Part shown: positions 45,290 to 57,003 of the stretch, one piece after another
How the letters are laid out: every line of letters starts with the position of its first letter
Position numbering within the stretch: position 1 is the stretch's first letter
Origin: Dendrophyllia cribrosa
Lineage: Eukaryota; Cnidaria; Anthozoa; Scleractinia; Dendrophylliidae
DNA length: 64,000 nt
Direction of reading: 5' to 3'
Assembly (NCBI GenBank): GCA_024195265.1
Contig: JAJLRJ010000006.1
Coordinates: forward strand, 10,717,639 to 10,781,638
Translations under genes and position numbers: made by a program
Notes under the pieces: generated by a model
Seen by the model: only the letters and a program-made list of their open reading frames with translations
What the model was told of the DNA's origin: nothing
Database searches by the model: none

Positions 45290-46172
45290 AAGGTCTTGAT
45301 GTTAGCAGGCAGGTTATAATTTTAAGAAAAACGACAAAACGTTTTAGTTTGAAAAACATGTTTCGACAGCAACTTCTGTCATCTTCAGTTAATAAGTAAT
45401 GTACAAAGCGTGTGGAAAAATGCCGGGTTGTTTCGCCGACATAACAGGCATTACAGCCCGCACATACAAACTTATAAACCACACGCGAACGAAACCCGTC
45501 AGGGACAGGGTCTTTCACACTAAACATGTTGCCTATCTTAAAGGAAGAAAAAACTAATTTTATATCCAAATCATTGCAATAGCGCTTGATAAAGTGACGA
45601 ATCTTTTTCTGAGTAACGACAGAAAAATGTCCTGTGTAGGGCAGCTTAAAGTAAAATGTAGGTGAAGTGGGAAGAGAATCCCGGGGACAATGATTACTTA
45701 GGGTCCCAGTAATGTAGCGGTTTACAACTCTTTCAATTAAATGGGCAGGGAAAAGATTCTTTTAGGATTTCCATAAGCGCGTGCGTGAGCACTTAGTCAA
45801 TGACAGGACCTCTCACATTTTCAAACATCTACTGAATTCTGAACATTGTCGTACCTTGTGTTCACAAGATTGCTTTCATATTTTAGATCACGCTTCTACG
45901 AGTTTCCAACTTAAGATAAAAGAGGCTTTTCATATATTCATAGAGAAAAACCGTCTTTGAATCAACAATTATATCATGTAAATTTGAAACTATCCTTATA
46001 ATTCTCACATTGCCACGCTTTTATTTACATTGTTGTTACTAGCATAATTAACATTCGTTCCCACTTATATATTCACTGTCAACGCTTTGTACATTACTTA
46101 TTAACTGAAGATGACAGAAGTTGCTGTCGAAACATGTTTTTCAAACTAAAACGTTTTGTCGTTTTTCTTAAA
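45290..46172. mobile_element. Penelope-like element fragments, inverted pair, 12-bp TSD
   Basis: ATTACAATCCAT flanks both sides (45278-45289 and 46173-46184), and the G4 copy shows the empty site. The left piece, on the minus strand, encodes the first part of a GIY-YIG domain (VVYKFVCAGCNACYVGETTR). The right piece, on the plus strand, encodes the rest (VREHLVND, SEHCRTLCSQDCFHILDH) to a stop. Both end in the same 90-bp tail (CGCTTTGTACATTACTTATT) in opposite directions. Penelope-like elements carry GIY-YIG nucleases. No reverse transcriptase remains. Confidence 0.85.
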
Positions 46173-47966
46173 ATTACAATCCATCCTTTGAATCCGGGAC
46201 TCATGCGTGGAACTAAAAAAGAATACAAATATCATTAAATAACTGAGGGATACCCAACCAATCATTTTGGTGGAAAATCTGATAAGAAGACTTTGGACGC
46301 CGAAAAATTCGTAGATAATTAAATAAAAACTAGAGTTTTCTTCAGTAAAATGTCGCCTTTTGTTTTCGGAGAGAAACAATATGTCCTTTTGGGACAGGCA
46401 GGCTAAGTTTTCTGAAACGAAAAGGCAGCTAGTACATTTGGGGAATAAGCCTTATTTTCCTAAGCTTTCTGTCCTATGTTTTGTTAAAATTGCTCAAGTG
46501 CAGATATATATAAACCGATATAGATTAACTTACCAAAGCATTGACGCTTGAAGCAATAGCAAACTTTGAAGTACAGGCTGTTGACATTGCTAGGAATGGC
46601 AATGGGAAGTGTTATTGTAGGAGGACGGGGGAAAAACAGCCGGCGGACGTTTTTCTTCAGATCTTCTGCAGTCTTCGGGGCTTCCTCTGCAGTATTGTCA
46701 GCCAGTTTATTCTTCACTTCGCCAGCGATGTCAGACTTGTCATTAAAGAAGTCATTTAGCGTGTCATCAGTCCCACGTGAACGTTTAGCTTTGGTAAAAA
46801 CCAAGCACAATCCAACCAAGACCAGAATCTCAAGCAAGTGCATCTCTAACTACGTTATAAAACAAGAAAAAAAAAATCTATGAGCTTTATGCATCAGTTA
46901 ATGTAGAGCGCAATAGTTCCCAGCTTTTCCCATCCTTATACTTTGATGGATCAACACTACAATTCTTTATCAGTTGATGCAACAGTAATGGTATCAAACA
47001 AATGCCCAGTCATTGGTGAACAAGGTATGGTCTTTTTTATGATATTAAAAGGTTACCGTACCATAGTAACAGTTCAACCTGTTAAAGAAACCCTTAGTTT
47101 TAGCTTTAAGGGCTTATAGCTAAAACACGAGCTTGTTATTATCGAATTGTCGAATTGTAAGTAACATGTTAAGATACAACTTTTTGCAAAATTGGTGGGA
47201 AGGGGCTTAGAGCCTCCTAATTAAAGAATTGAGTCGAGAATTGTTTTTTGAACCTTACTTACGAGGACCCGAGAAAGCTATAGCTGAATAAAGTTACGCG
47301 GACTTTATAGTTGCCAGGATCGAATCACTTTCGAAACCGCGTGCTAGTTATAACTAGTTAGCCATATTCACGAAGTATGTAGAAAGCATCTATCAGCAGT
47401 GTTACCAATTTGTTTCCCTCCACGAGCGCAGCATGATAATTTTTAATAAATTAAGTCAGTGATTTCAGATAAGTCAGGGGATGTTTTGCAAATTTAACCT
47501 TCACTGTTTTGGATAGGATTCAAGCTTTCGATATCACACCGCTGTTTAACTTACGAGAAACCAGTGTGCATTTTAGGGTCAGAGAGCGGCACGTTTTAGC
47601 CAACCATTCCACCATAAGAAGTTTTGAAAGCCTAGTTAATTTTTTGCTGATGTATTAATCGGTAATTATCTTTGCATATTTGTTCATATGTCAGTACGTT
47701 TGTTGCAATTTTTTTCTCAAGAAATACGAATTCCTCCTTCCAAACGTTTTGAATCCCGAACTTTAATCAAGCTTAAGGGAGTTTACTTTGTACTTCCACG
47801 GTGTTTATAAAGCTAAGGTTTAAAGCATGAACCCTTCAAAAACACAATTTAAATGCTGAAGCGGAAATTAAATAATATGAAAAATAATATAATATAAAAC
47901 TGCGCATGCTATCACCGAGATCAATGTTAACTAGAAAGCAAAGTATCATTGATAGTTAATACTTAC

Positions 47967-48050
47967 TTTAAGACCCAAACGAGACCTTTCTCAAAATATA
48001 CACTTGTGGTCACTTGTTTCTGACATTCATAAGCAAGCTTGGCGCTCACT
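47967..48050 (-). other. Probable non-coding first exon of G1
   Basis: It ends CTTAAA|gtaagtattaact at 47967. The same junction with related flanks occurs upstream of G2 (51751). The acceptor (GTAG) lies six bases before the G1 ATG, giving an intron of about 1.1 kb. The 5' end is approximate. Confidence 0.5.
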
Positions 48051-48168
48051 GAACGATGGAATCAAGTCCGTATTTTAACACAGGCAAGCAATATTGGAAA
48101 TACAATAGATAATTGTTTCGATTTTTTTCTTTTACGTAAAAGCTACGTATGAGCAACAATTGTTTGAC

Positions 48169-48492
48169 CCGGGGGGGGGGGCTCCCATATAAAAATGACG
48201 GGGGTGCTCGTCGTACCTTTTAGGGGTCACAATTTGTAGATTGGTACCGCTTAGGGTACTAAAATCTGAAATCACTACCGTTAGGATTATCGCGGTACCT
48301 TTTAGGGTATGGGCCGAAAAAATATGACAGAATATGACATGTGTTGTTTTCGAATTGGTACCTCTTAGGGGTAAAAATTATTTTGAGCCGCGCCCATCAA
48401 ACAAGATTCTGGTACCTTTTAGGGTGTTTTTCGAAAATTTCTGACGAGCACCCCAGTCATTTTTATATGGGAGTCCCCCCCCCCCCCCCGGG
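48169..48492. mobile_element. G/C-tract-ended MITE, 8-bp TSD
   Basis: Inverted ends are CCGGGGGGGG then CTCCCATATAAAAATGAC and its mirror. TGTTTGAC is duplicated at 48161-48168 and 48493-48500. GGTACCTTTTAGGG recurs about every 60-100 bp inside. Confidence 0.88.
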
Positions 48493-49630
48493 TGTTTGAC
48501 ACACAATTAGTCATCTCGAGCCGCTCCATAGCTGAAACATTTCCGTGTTCAAATGTATACACCAACGTTGCACAACCACAACTTCATTTAAATCACTAAT
48601 AAATAAGAAGGTTGAGTTGTTTGAATGTGTAAAAGCTGCAAAAAAATAAAAATGCAGAAACCACATAAAAGAGTTTTAAGTAACCCGGATCAAAACGGAA
48701 ATTATAAAATAGTGTGTTAGCATTTATGAAAAAACAAAAGATATCGAAATTAAACACTCTTTTGTGTTTCAATATATGTAAATGGTATTCAGTGTCTTTA
48801 GTTTCTGTATTGGTTATTTGTTATAAGCTCCAGACCTATCACATTTGTTAGCTTAACAAATTAAAACAGCCAAAGTAAAAACATTTATTGCCTCCAGGAA
48901 TTTCTCTTACTCGGAAAATGGGCCATGCATATCATGTTGTCTTGTTATTTTTACAGTAAAACTACTGAAACCCAACCAGCGCTGCGATTGGCTGGGGACC
49001 AATAACTGATAGTAACTTTACAGACACAAAATAACAGCCAGGCAATGGAAAGATTTGTGCAAGCACTCAGATGCGCATAGATAAAGTCCATTTTAAAATA
49101 AGTAAGAAGACGACTAAGATCCTGAACTGCTATGATTATAGCCTTTTACAAAGAAATTAAAACAGAATCTTGTGTTGATAGAAATTTATGGAGAAAGAAT
49201 TTTTCAAACGTGATCACACGCTCCAGTTCATGTGGAATTATCTGTTGTTTTTTTTTTGTTTCAATTGAAATTTGTTAAAAACAACGTGTCAGCAACACGT
49301 GAAAACAAGGGCTGCTTTCAGGATTTTCAAGAGATACTTGAAGTCTGCAGTAACTATTTCATTGTTTAAATACGCAAAAGCCAAAAATTACCCGATGGTA
49401 CCACTGAAAACATTCTTCAGACGCAGAAAACATGAAGCAAATGTATCCATTTGTGAATAAATAATATTCTCATGAAGTCAAATAAACTTTTTAAACAAAA
49501 CTAGCCATGTTTATAAAAGCAAATGTAATAATGACAGTAACGGTGGTGCAGTAACGCACGTAATTTTATACAGGTGCACGTGCATGCAGCTGGGAATAAT
49601 TTCTCATGTATTCATTGCTCAAATATTGGT

Positions 49631-49887
49631 CAAGAGCGGTCTTTACTTAAGTGTCGTAAAGTAAAAGTAATCACTCTGGCCAAATTCAACAGACCAATTA
49701 CAACAGACGCAGACAATCCAATGAACCAAACAGAACTGACGCGAAGCAAATACATGCAGCCGGCGCCAAGCGCGGGAAAATACGCGCGGGCAAGTCACGA
49801 TTGGTTTTGGTTTTACTTCTGATTGGTTGATAAAGTGGCGCGAGATTTTTTAGCCAATCACAAAGCGTAGCAATTGAAAACCTCTCT
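49631..49887 (-). mobile_element. 'gattgg' MITE copy
   Basis: Same family and orientation as 10606-10891: CAAGTCACGATTGGTTTTGG, GGTTGATAAAGTGGCGCGAG and ATTTTTTAGCCAATCACAAAG are shared almost exactly. Confidence 0.85.
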
Positions 49888-50147
49888 ATAAATTTGTAGA
49901 CAATCTTCTATATTGGTTCTTGACTAATTTTGTTGTCTTGTGATTTGTACGTGCTGAGAAATTAAACTAACCGTGATACGAGTATTCGTTGATTTTATAA
50001 ACCTATTTCTAACCATGGAAAGAGACGAGTTGGGCAGAGAAATAATTACTTAGTAAGAAAAGCTAAAAAACTGTCAGATAACATGATTTAAATTTCTTCG
50101 CGCTATACACACTACGCACAATGCAATTATTTTTGTTTGTGTGGGTT

Positions 50148-50187
50148 TGGGTGGGGGGGGGTGGGGGGGGGGGTGGGGGGTCGGGGG
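50148..50187 (+). repeat. G-rich tract with G-quadruplex potential
   Basis: Successive runs of 6-11 G separated by single T or TC. It sits about 300 bp beyond the G2 stop. Confidence 0.8.
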
Positions 50188-50337
50188 GGAATAAGTTATC
50201 ATTCTTGAATCAATGCAAATACTTGGTAAAAAAGACATGACAATTCCTGTAAACTTTATTTAACAATCCCCTACCCTCTGTAGAATGGCAATTTTTAAGA
50301 GACATAAAACAGACTTTTTCAATGAATGTCTCTTTAA

Positions 50338-50343
50338 TTTATT
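50338..50343 (-). terminator. Likely poly(A) signal of G2
   Basis: AATAAA on the minus strand about 145 bp past the G2 stop, in the same TCTCTTTAATTTATTA context as G1. Confidence 0.6.
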
Positions 50344-50486
50344 AACACTCGCACTGATAACATGTACATTTTATACGCGTAAGTGATTTTGCTTTAATAC
50401 AAAGCACTTCCTACTGGGCGGAAATTTTTAGAAGACGCCCAAAGCAGTTTACTTCATTTACAGTGCACGTGATAAATGACCGCGTT

Positions 50487-51472
50487 CTAGCCAAAACGGC
50501 TGAAAGGAGGCCTGGTCGGAGTAGGTTTGAGAAAGGAGTGGAATGGCTGAGGTCTTGGGCTGCAGTTCCAGAAGAAGTAGAGGTAGTTGTTGATCACGAC
50601 ATAACCTGATTGGAATATTGTTACCCATTCTTTGAATCCTGGTCTCATGCCTGGAGCTAAAGAGAGATAAGGATATCAGTATTATTGTTGACTATAATGA
50701 CAATATAGCTTTGTTGTAGTTAACCTAAGGGATCTATAATCTCAAGCAGTCTGCTTTTCTATAGACTCCCTCGTCACCTGTTTTACCAGAATCATATAAG
50801 ATACGTAATTATTTTTTTATTGTGTGTTGGAAATAATAAATAAAGTTGAAGTTTTTTCAAGTTCCTCGAAAGTGTCGTGGAAAACTCGCAGAAAAACTCG
50901 CAATGGTTTGTTCTTCCTTAACGGAAATGACACTTGATATTTTCTTCTTGGTCGATTTTCTAGAGCAATTTTATGTTTGAGCAAAGGTACTTTGTCAACT
51001 ATTTGATGCATTTTGACCGAAACACAGCAAACTCTGCGCGACCATGCCCCTTTAACACTATATTGAAATTAAATGGAAATGCATATCATTATCTAACTAC
51101 TCCGAATGAAATTAACTAACCAAAGCAGCGACGCTTGAAACAGTAGCAAGCTTGAAAGAAATCGCTGTTGATATTAGTGGGAATGCCGATGGTGAGAAGT
51201 ATTTGTCGTGAGGGAAAAATACGTCGTTTGTGGACGTCTTCTTTAGGGCCTTTCTTCGGGTCTTCCTTAGCCTTTGTGTCTTCCTCTAGAGGAGATAGAT
51301 TATCTTTTTTTGCCGCGTTGCCAGGCTTGTCCTCCACTATCGATTATTTGGCCGGGAAGTTAGCTGATTGGTCATCAAAGAAATCGTCGAACGTGCCATC
51401 AGTTTTCCTTTCAGCTTTGGTAAAAACCAAGCAGAATCCGCTGACAAAAACCAGAATCTCAAACAAACGCAT
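50487..51472 (-). pseudogene. G2: secreted four-Cys protein with premature stop
   Basis: Exon 1 (51121-51472) has a signal peptide MRLFEILVFVSGFCLVFTKA and an acidic DGTFDDFFDDQS segment. An in-frame TAA follows FPAK at about codon 43. The same frame then continues through VEDKPGN, a HKRR basic site and QACYCFKRRCF. Donor GTTAGT is in phase 1. Exon 2 (50487-50656) encodes PGMRPGFKEWVTIFQSGYVV, YFFWNC and a short tail ending PFSRFG. Without the stop the length would be about 173 residues. It could be a pseudogene, a readthrough gene or a base error. Confidence 0.8.
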
Positions 51473-51750
51473 CTCTGGCTGCAATAAAAGTAAACCAAAC
51501 GTACTATGAGCATGAAAGAACATGTTCCAATATGAATGGAAATCAAATTGAAGCCTTTATTTTTAAGTGCATGCACTTTCACGTTGTTCACACAAAATTT
51601 AGGTTAATAATTATTAATCACCACTCATTAAATGTATAACTGGCAAGAAGAAAAATCAATTTAGTCTCTTCTTGAAGAGGAATGGCAATGTATAAGACAC
51701 TTCGGGGAATTTAAACGGAACGTATCGTATCGCAGTTAATACTCACTTAC

Positions 51751-51825
51751 TTTACATACGCTCTAAGCTTCCGATGACAAGATGCTACACTGGTTTCTCT
51801 GGCAAAAGCAAGTTTGCTCTCTCGC
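51751..51825 (-). other. Probable non-coding first exon of G2
   Basis: It ends ATGTAAA|gtaagtgag. It lies 270 bp upstream of the TTGCAG acceptor six bases before the G2 ATG and corresponds to the G1 first exon (shared AAGCTT and AAACTTGCTT-like text). The start is inferred from the TATA box. Confidence 0.5.
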
Positions 51826-51846
51826 AACAAGTGAGGCAGGACTTTC

Positions 51847-51852
51847 TTTATA
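51847..51852 (-). promoter_or_regulatory. TATA box of G2
   Basis: GGTATAAAG on the minus strand about 95 bp before the first-exon donor. At the same place G1 has a weaker TTAAAATAC. The placement fits a TATA-driven promoter for this family; the transcription start has not been determined. Confidence 0.45.
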
Positions 51853-53246
51853 CCGACGCCACAGAAAATAATTATTTTAAACACAATAGAAGTGTTTTTT
51901 TACTTTTTCTCTTTGACGTAAACGTTACGTGGGAAAAAGGAGACATTGCATTGTTCAACTACACAAACAAGTCTCTTGAAATACTTCACGTGAAGACAAT
52001 ACTCGCGTATAAAATACGCAAATGTTACACAAAACCAATATTGTGAGAGCACAGAAAAAAAAATTTAACACCAAACTGAGAAATTAGTAAACGGTTCTTT
52101 AAGTCATCCAGAAATTATGAAATGGTTTTGAAGCCATGTAAAATATTTCCTTGTTGAAATACGCAAAAGTCACACACAACCAATATCTGATTAACCAAAA
52201 AAACTCGGCTTATCGTGCAAGCTAGAAAAACAAAATAATTAGACGTTAGTTTCTTATTCATGTTCATCTTGTCATATTCACAATTAATGTTTTTTTATTT
52301 TACAATGCAAACTGTTTTCGAGAAATTCTTTCTTTCGGAAAGACCATGTATACAGTCACTCATCAATGCCTCAGTAGTTCCTTTAATGAACATGCATATA
52401 AAAGAAACGAGATACAACAAACATTGCGATTGGCTGGAAGCCAGGCTCACTGAATCGATTATCTCAACGATGACAAAGGAAATTGTCTCGAACATTTATT
52501 CCGCAAAATCATCAGTTGAAAACAATTCTTTCATCCAGCGTGTTCTGTAACGTTACATAACATTGACAGGACCTGCATTTATTAAGACAGCGACATTTGT
52601 TTCTCGGTCTCCCCATCTGGGACTCAGATTACCATAGCAACATAGAAACACGGAAAACTAATTGTTTCCAATTAAATAGTTATTAATAATTGCCTCTGTA
52701 ATTATCTCAATGTATTGTTGTAGGAAATTAACAGGACACGTACGACAAACCACTGAATAATAAGCATAACAATAAGACATCCTTCGGTGACTTCAGGTCT
52801 TTAATTTGAAGCTGAAAAAACACATCACGTGCAGAGTTTTTTTGTTGTTTTTTTTTTCTGTTATTTCAGGGATTCCAAAGCAAAAAAAAGTTTTACTTGT
52901 TACTTAATATAATACGGTCTTGAAAAGGATTTTATTTCTAAATAAATCCAGTCCGATGCAACCCATGATTCAGTTAATTTATATATTTTCCATTTGATTA
53001 CCTAAATATTGATGCTGCAGTGTATCGATAGGAGCATACGTCTTACTTGAAGTATAAGTTGCTTCCGCAACACCGACAAAGGAAACTAATAAAATTAACC
53101 CGAGCTTGTAGCGCTATGTTGTGTAAAGTTGAATTATTGTGTTGTGATATAATGTTCAGTTTCCATTGTGCGAAATTAACCTACCGATACCGCGCATAAA
53201 TGTGTCTGTATTCTCTTCGGCACGAGCTCCTCCAAGACTGACCTGA

Positions 53247-53462
53247 TTACCAATAACTTAAACTTGTAACAACTATTCTGTGTAAAAGTTTGAAGTAAAA
53301 TTCTCTCAGCTTGTTTTCTCTAGAAATATATTTAACACGACTAAAAAAAGAGTCAATCCGCACCATGTCTGGCTGTAAATCTCTCTCCCACTTTACGCTT
53401 GCCTTCAATACTTGCTTGTCCTTATTTATCAAAAGCCAGTAGTAATCCCTGTTTTTTAATTT

Positions 53463-53505
<43 letters not shown>

Positions 53506-53531
53506 ATAATGGCGAGCCGAAGGCGAGCCAA
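53247..53531 (-). mobile_element. LINE ORF2 C-terminal fragment (L1-like)
   Basis: The minus frame retains ASVKWERDL, then RENKLREFYFKLLHRIVVT, the 'W-K-W-E...F-Q-Y-K-L-L-H-R-I' pattern of L1-type ORF2 tails. It is truncated at the hairpin next to it. Confidence 0.6.
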
Positions 53532-53576
53532 TGTAAACGCCCATACAGATCGGACGCGAATATTTTATCGTACTTA
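53468..53576. repeat. Long hairpin, GAGCCGAAGGCGAG loop
   Basis: GATCTGTATGGGCGTTTA and its mirror form a stem of about 50 bp, extended by GATAAAATAT/ATATTTTATC. Confidence 0.85.
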
Positions 53577-54923
53577 TGAAATGAAACAATGAGTAGAGAT
53601 CTGTATGAAAAGTTAATGCATACTAATTAGCTGAGCAGTTGTCTGTATCAAAAGTTAATGCTACTGTTTAATAATTCATCAACTCAGTTGATTTGTATTG
53701 GGGTTTACAAACCTTCATTAAATTTTCATTTCTTTTGTACTTTCCTTATGAATTATTAATGAATTTTATAAGTAAATTTAAATTATGATAGTATCCCGAG
53801 ACAGCTGAATCTCATATTTTGAAAGAAGAATAGTTTTATCTAGGCGTTTTAACCTTGCCTTAATAATGAGGGTCTGAGGTATTGCAGATACAACTTGCAT
53901 GTATGTTAGGAAATTACAACTGAGTATATTGGCGTTGTTTGATACAACACACAGACAATGAATGGTCGCTTCACCAATGTAAGTCATTAGGTAATTAAAA
54001 TGATTTATTTCGATTATATATTTTATCAGCGAAGTGAAATAACGTTTTATGTCTCTAAGTTTGACGTCACCTAGTGGTTATCAAGTGATGATTCATTTAT
54101 TGAAAAACAAAAGCACGGTCTCGGATCCAGTGACAATTGCAATTATAGAAATTTCCTTTTTTCAAACAGGTCTACAGTTACAGACAACTTGGCATTAAGC
54201 CACGTGGGCGTGATTTTAGAATTAAGAACTAAATGTGTTACTTTTTGGTCACCCAGTGCCGGTTTCAAAAGGTGATCCATGTTTTGAAAAAACAATAAAG
54301 TTTCTTGACATTTATAAAAATGAAAACTTCCCTTGGCAAACACGTCTAGCTCACATTAACAATCAAATATGTTGTGAACATGCAGTAAGCCAAACATGTT
54401 AAGTTGTTATTATTTAACAATATTTTTTTAATTTACATTTAATTTACCTTAACATAAGTTAGTGGTTCTAATTGTGAAATACATGAAGACACAATTTAAC
54501 GCCGCTTATTATAGTCATAAGAAACTATTATAATACTAGGATACGAGTAATCCAATGGTTTGGGGGACATAGAGTGGTATACCGTGAATATACCACGAGT
54601 GACTAAAATTCTTTTAATATACACACGACCTCTTGGGTGATTGCGTATCCAAAGAAAAATCAAGTCAAGAGAAGGTCATTTCTTGATATAGCACGAGAAG
54701 GCATTGCATAACTATTTTATGTCATGCCATTGAAACTTTTTACAATTGGTACCAATGAAGGTCTTCCGAAGATTTTCGACAATTTACGGATATTGTTAGA
54801 ATTGTTTTTCCGAAGTCAGTTACGAAGACGTATGAACTCTCACGGCTTTAAATTCACACTTAATGTTACTATTAAGACGAATAGTTTCTTTTATTCGGAA
54901 AAACCATCTGAACTGTGGCGTCG

Positions 54924-54990
54924 CCACCAGGATTTAAACCCGGATCACACTGGTGGGAGGCAAGTGCTCACACCACTCCGCCATCCCTAC
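54924..54990 (-). mobile_element. tRNA-like SINE head
   Basis: On the minus strand GATGGCGGAGTGGTGTGAGC (box A-like) is followed by GGGTTTAAATCC (box B-like). Similar 'gtagtggtgagagcactcgcc' heads are known from cnidarian SINEs (recalled). Confidence 0.6.
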
Positions 54991-55292
54991 TACCCACCCC
55001 CTCCCCCTCCCCATCCTCCCCCCCTCCCCCAATAACTCCATAGTGTGAAAGACCCATTTGCTACGCGCGACAGTGAACATGATTTCAATTTCTTTGAGCT
55101 ATACACCAAATTTTTGTGGGAAGAGAGGGAGGAAAATAGACTATAATAATTTTATTTTACACTCAAAAATGCGATAAAAATATAAGACAACTTTCGTCCG
55201 TTTTGATATGCGAATCCCACCTCGAATAATTACCGCTCCTAAAGAGGGCTTTTTTTAAGACAAGACAAATAAACTCCATTGAAGAATTTCCT

Positions 55293-55298
55293 TTTATT
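55293..55298 (-). terminator. Possible poly(A) signal of G3
   Basis: AATAAA on the minus strand about 540 bp past the G3 stop. The 3' flank here is not alignable by eye with G1, G2 or G4, so this is weaker. Confidence 0.35.
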
Positions 55299-55840
55299 TC
55301 TCTCACCGATAGCATCTTACAAGTTTAAGCTCTTTTAAAAATTTCACAGCAAGCATCCCTGTATTTCCGGATTTCATACCGTGAGTTACTGGTGCCTAAC
55401 TGGACAGACGCTGTAATCACGAAGGAAATGCAAAAAACTTCTATTGTGTATTTCTCCCCCTAAAAAAGGCAACCTTTTCAATTAATACGACAACTTGAAA
55501 TCAACGCAATATGCCTGGAGTTTTAAAACCCTTATTCTGATGTAAGACATTTTCATTTTATCGCATTTATAGTGTACTATAAAACGTTTTAAAATAAAAC
55601 TTATCGAGAACAGAGACAACTGACCTGACACCAAAACCTTTCCCCCAAAAAGTCTTACTTTGAAGTCAAATGTGATGTGGTAAAATGACACAACTTTCTC
55701 GATAAATCTCTTGCTGGCATTGCCAGTTCGTCAAGATAGGCACTAGTCTCTCACGGTAAAAAATATTAGCAATGGCGACAAATTATAACAAAACGACCAA
55801 AGCAGTTTACTTCGTTGACGGTGATGACCATGATTCTGCT

Positions 55841-56653
55841 CTATCGATGCTTAGTGGGGGAAGGCTTGGGCCGCTTAGTTGGCAGAGGCTTGGGCTTTGG
55901 GCTGCAGTCCCAGGAAAAGAAAGGCCATTTGTTGATGACGACATAACCTGACTGGTATAAATTTAACCATCCTTTGAATCCTCGGCGCATGCCTGGAACT
56001 AAAAATGAATATACCGTGAGATCTAGAATGGATATCATTGTAAAGATCAAGTTTAGTTACTGTTTGATTAGAAATTGTTAACAACTATAAGCTTTTGATC
56101 GACCACCTGTCTGTGGTCTTTGACGGATGCGAATGTACAAAATAGGTCGAAACAACATAGTTTTTAAAATGTCTAACCAGCAAACGTTTTCTTAATTTAT
56201 GTGCTGACGCACCTGTAATTTAGCGTAGCTAAGAAAAGAGTAAATAGAATTACTGTTCATTATGATGTAGTTATTTAATAACACTATAACTGGAAATGAT
56301 CTCATCATCTACGTTAAAGTACTTAAAACCTATCTGTACTTACCATAGCATCGTGGCCTGAAACAGTGGCAAGCTCGGTAGAAAACGCTGTTGATACCAC
56401 CATAAATCCAGATGGGAAGAGTTTTTGGCCATGGGCGACGGATGGGTCGTTTAACCAGCTTCGGGTCTTCGTTCAGTAGAGTTTCGTCTGCAGTGATGTC
56501 AGGGCCAGACTCGTCTTCCACGAACGCTTCGTGGTCAGGAACGTTAGGTTGATCATTAAGAAAATCGTCGAACATCGCATCAGCTTCGATTTCAGCTTTG
56601 GTAAAAGCCAAGCAGAATCCGCTGACCAAAACCAGACTCTCAAACAAGCGCAT
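55841..56653 (-). CDS. G3: intact small secreted four-Cys protein
   Basis: Exon 1 is 56344-56653: signal peptide MRLFESLVLVSGFCLAFTKA, an acidic stretch (AMFDDFLNDQPNVPDHEAF, EDESGPD), basic sites LVKRPIRRPW, and YRACHCFRPRCY. The donor is GTAAGT, phase 1. Exon 2 is 55841-55998: PGMRRGFKGWLNLYQSGYVV, FFSWDC and a 20-residue Lys/Pro tail. The total is about 155 residues with four Cys (C-x-C-x4/5-C, then one C after the GFKGW block). An upstream in-frame ATG at 56683 is disfavoured, because all four paralogues have a splice acceptor six bases before the chosen ATG. It lacks the long PFTR array, so it shows the minimal form. Function unknown. Confidence 0.82.
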
Positions 56654-57003
56654 CTCTAACTGCGATAAACAAAATTGAAACAATTTTAGCAGTGTGCGCG
56701 TTTTAATTTAATACCAGCTGAAGGTGACAACGAAGCAAAATGAAAGTGCTTTAAATTACAGTGAGACGTGCCTCGCTGCAAAATCATCCGCATAGTTAAT
56801 TTTCCCGCGAGTTGCGGCTCAGTTTAATATTACTTGGCAATAATATTACTTGACTTTACAACAAAATATTTATTAATCAATGTAGCAAACGTTTGAAAAC
56901 AGAATACATCGAAATAATAGAATCCAATATCAACTATAGTGTAGTGTTTACGGTGGGGTCTTGCAATCGCTTGGCGGCATTGACTAATTAAGTTCGGATA
57001 TTT

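Larger units (their letters stand above)
44551..46843 (-). pseudogene. G1: secreted four-Cys/PFTR-repeat protein, disrupted by Penelope insert
   Basis: Exon 1 is 46534-46843: a signal peptide (MHLLEILVLVGLCLVFTKA), an acidic segment, a KNVRR basic site and the VCYCFKRQCF core, ending phase 1 at GTAAGT. Exon 2 starts at 46212 (VPRMSPGFKGWIV). It is interrupted at 46172 by an 883-bp Penelope-derived insert, which introduces stops after about 18 codons. The remainder resumes at 45289 and runs to 44551: GNWLYLFYNC, then an array of Arg/Pro/Phe/Thr pentapeptides and a PPFNFTRFIF end. The core Cys spacing is the same as in G4. A functional product would need the insert to be spliced out. Family unrecognised. 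Confidence 0.8.
43785..47600. repeat. Segmental duplication block A (holds G1)
   Basis: Collinear with 60855-64000. Shared anchors include CAGAAGGGGAACATTACAAG, CTAACCAGTTGGCTAACCAG, the whole secreted-protein gene and CTATCAGCAGTGTTACCAAT. The offset of about 17.07 kb suggests a tandem duplication of a unit that also includes G2 and G3 (inference). Confidence 0.85.
48501..50486. other. G1-G2 spacer, no gene seen
   Basis: It contains a 'gattgg' MITE copy (49631-49887, ends GAGCGGTC and GAAAACCTCTCTA) and a G-rich tract at 50148-50187. Stretches near 49340-49390 (AAATACGCAAAAGCC) match 52150-52190 upstream of G2, so this is old duplicated spacer. No coding exon was found. Confidence 0.6.
51870..55292. 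other. G2-G3 spacer, no gene seen
   Basis: It holds a LINE scrap (53247-53531), a long hairpin (53468-53576), a tRNA-like SINE head (54924-54990) and a C-rich run at about 54997-55030. The rest is AT-rich. Reading frames at 51774-52046 and 52260-52550 have no recognisable features, and the first overlaps the G2 first exon. Confidence 0.6.
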
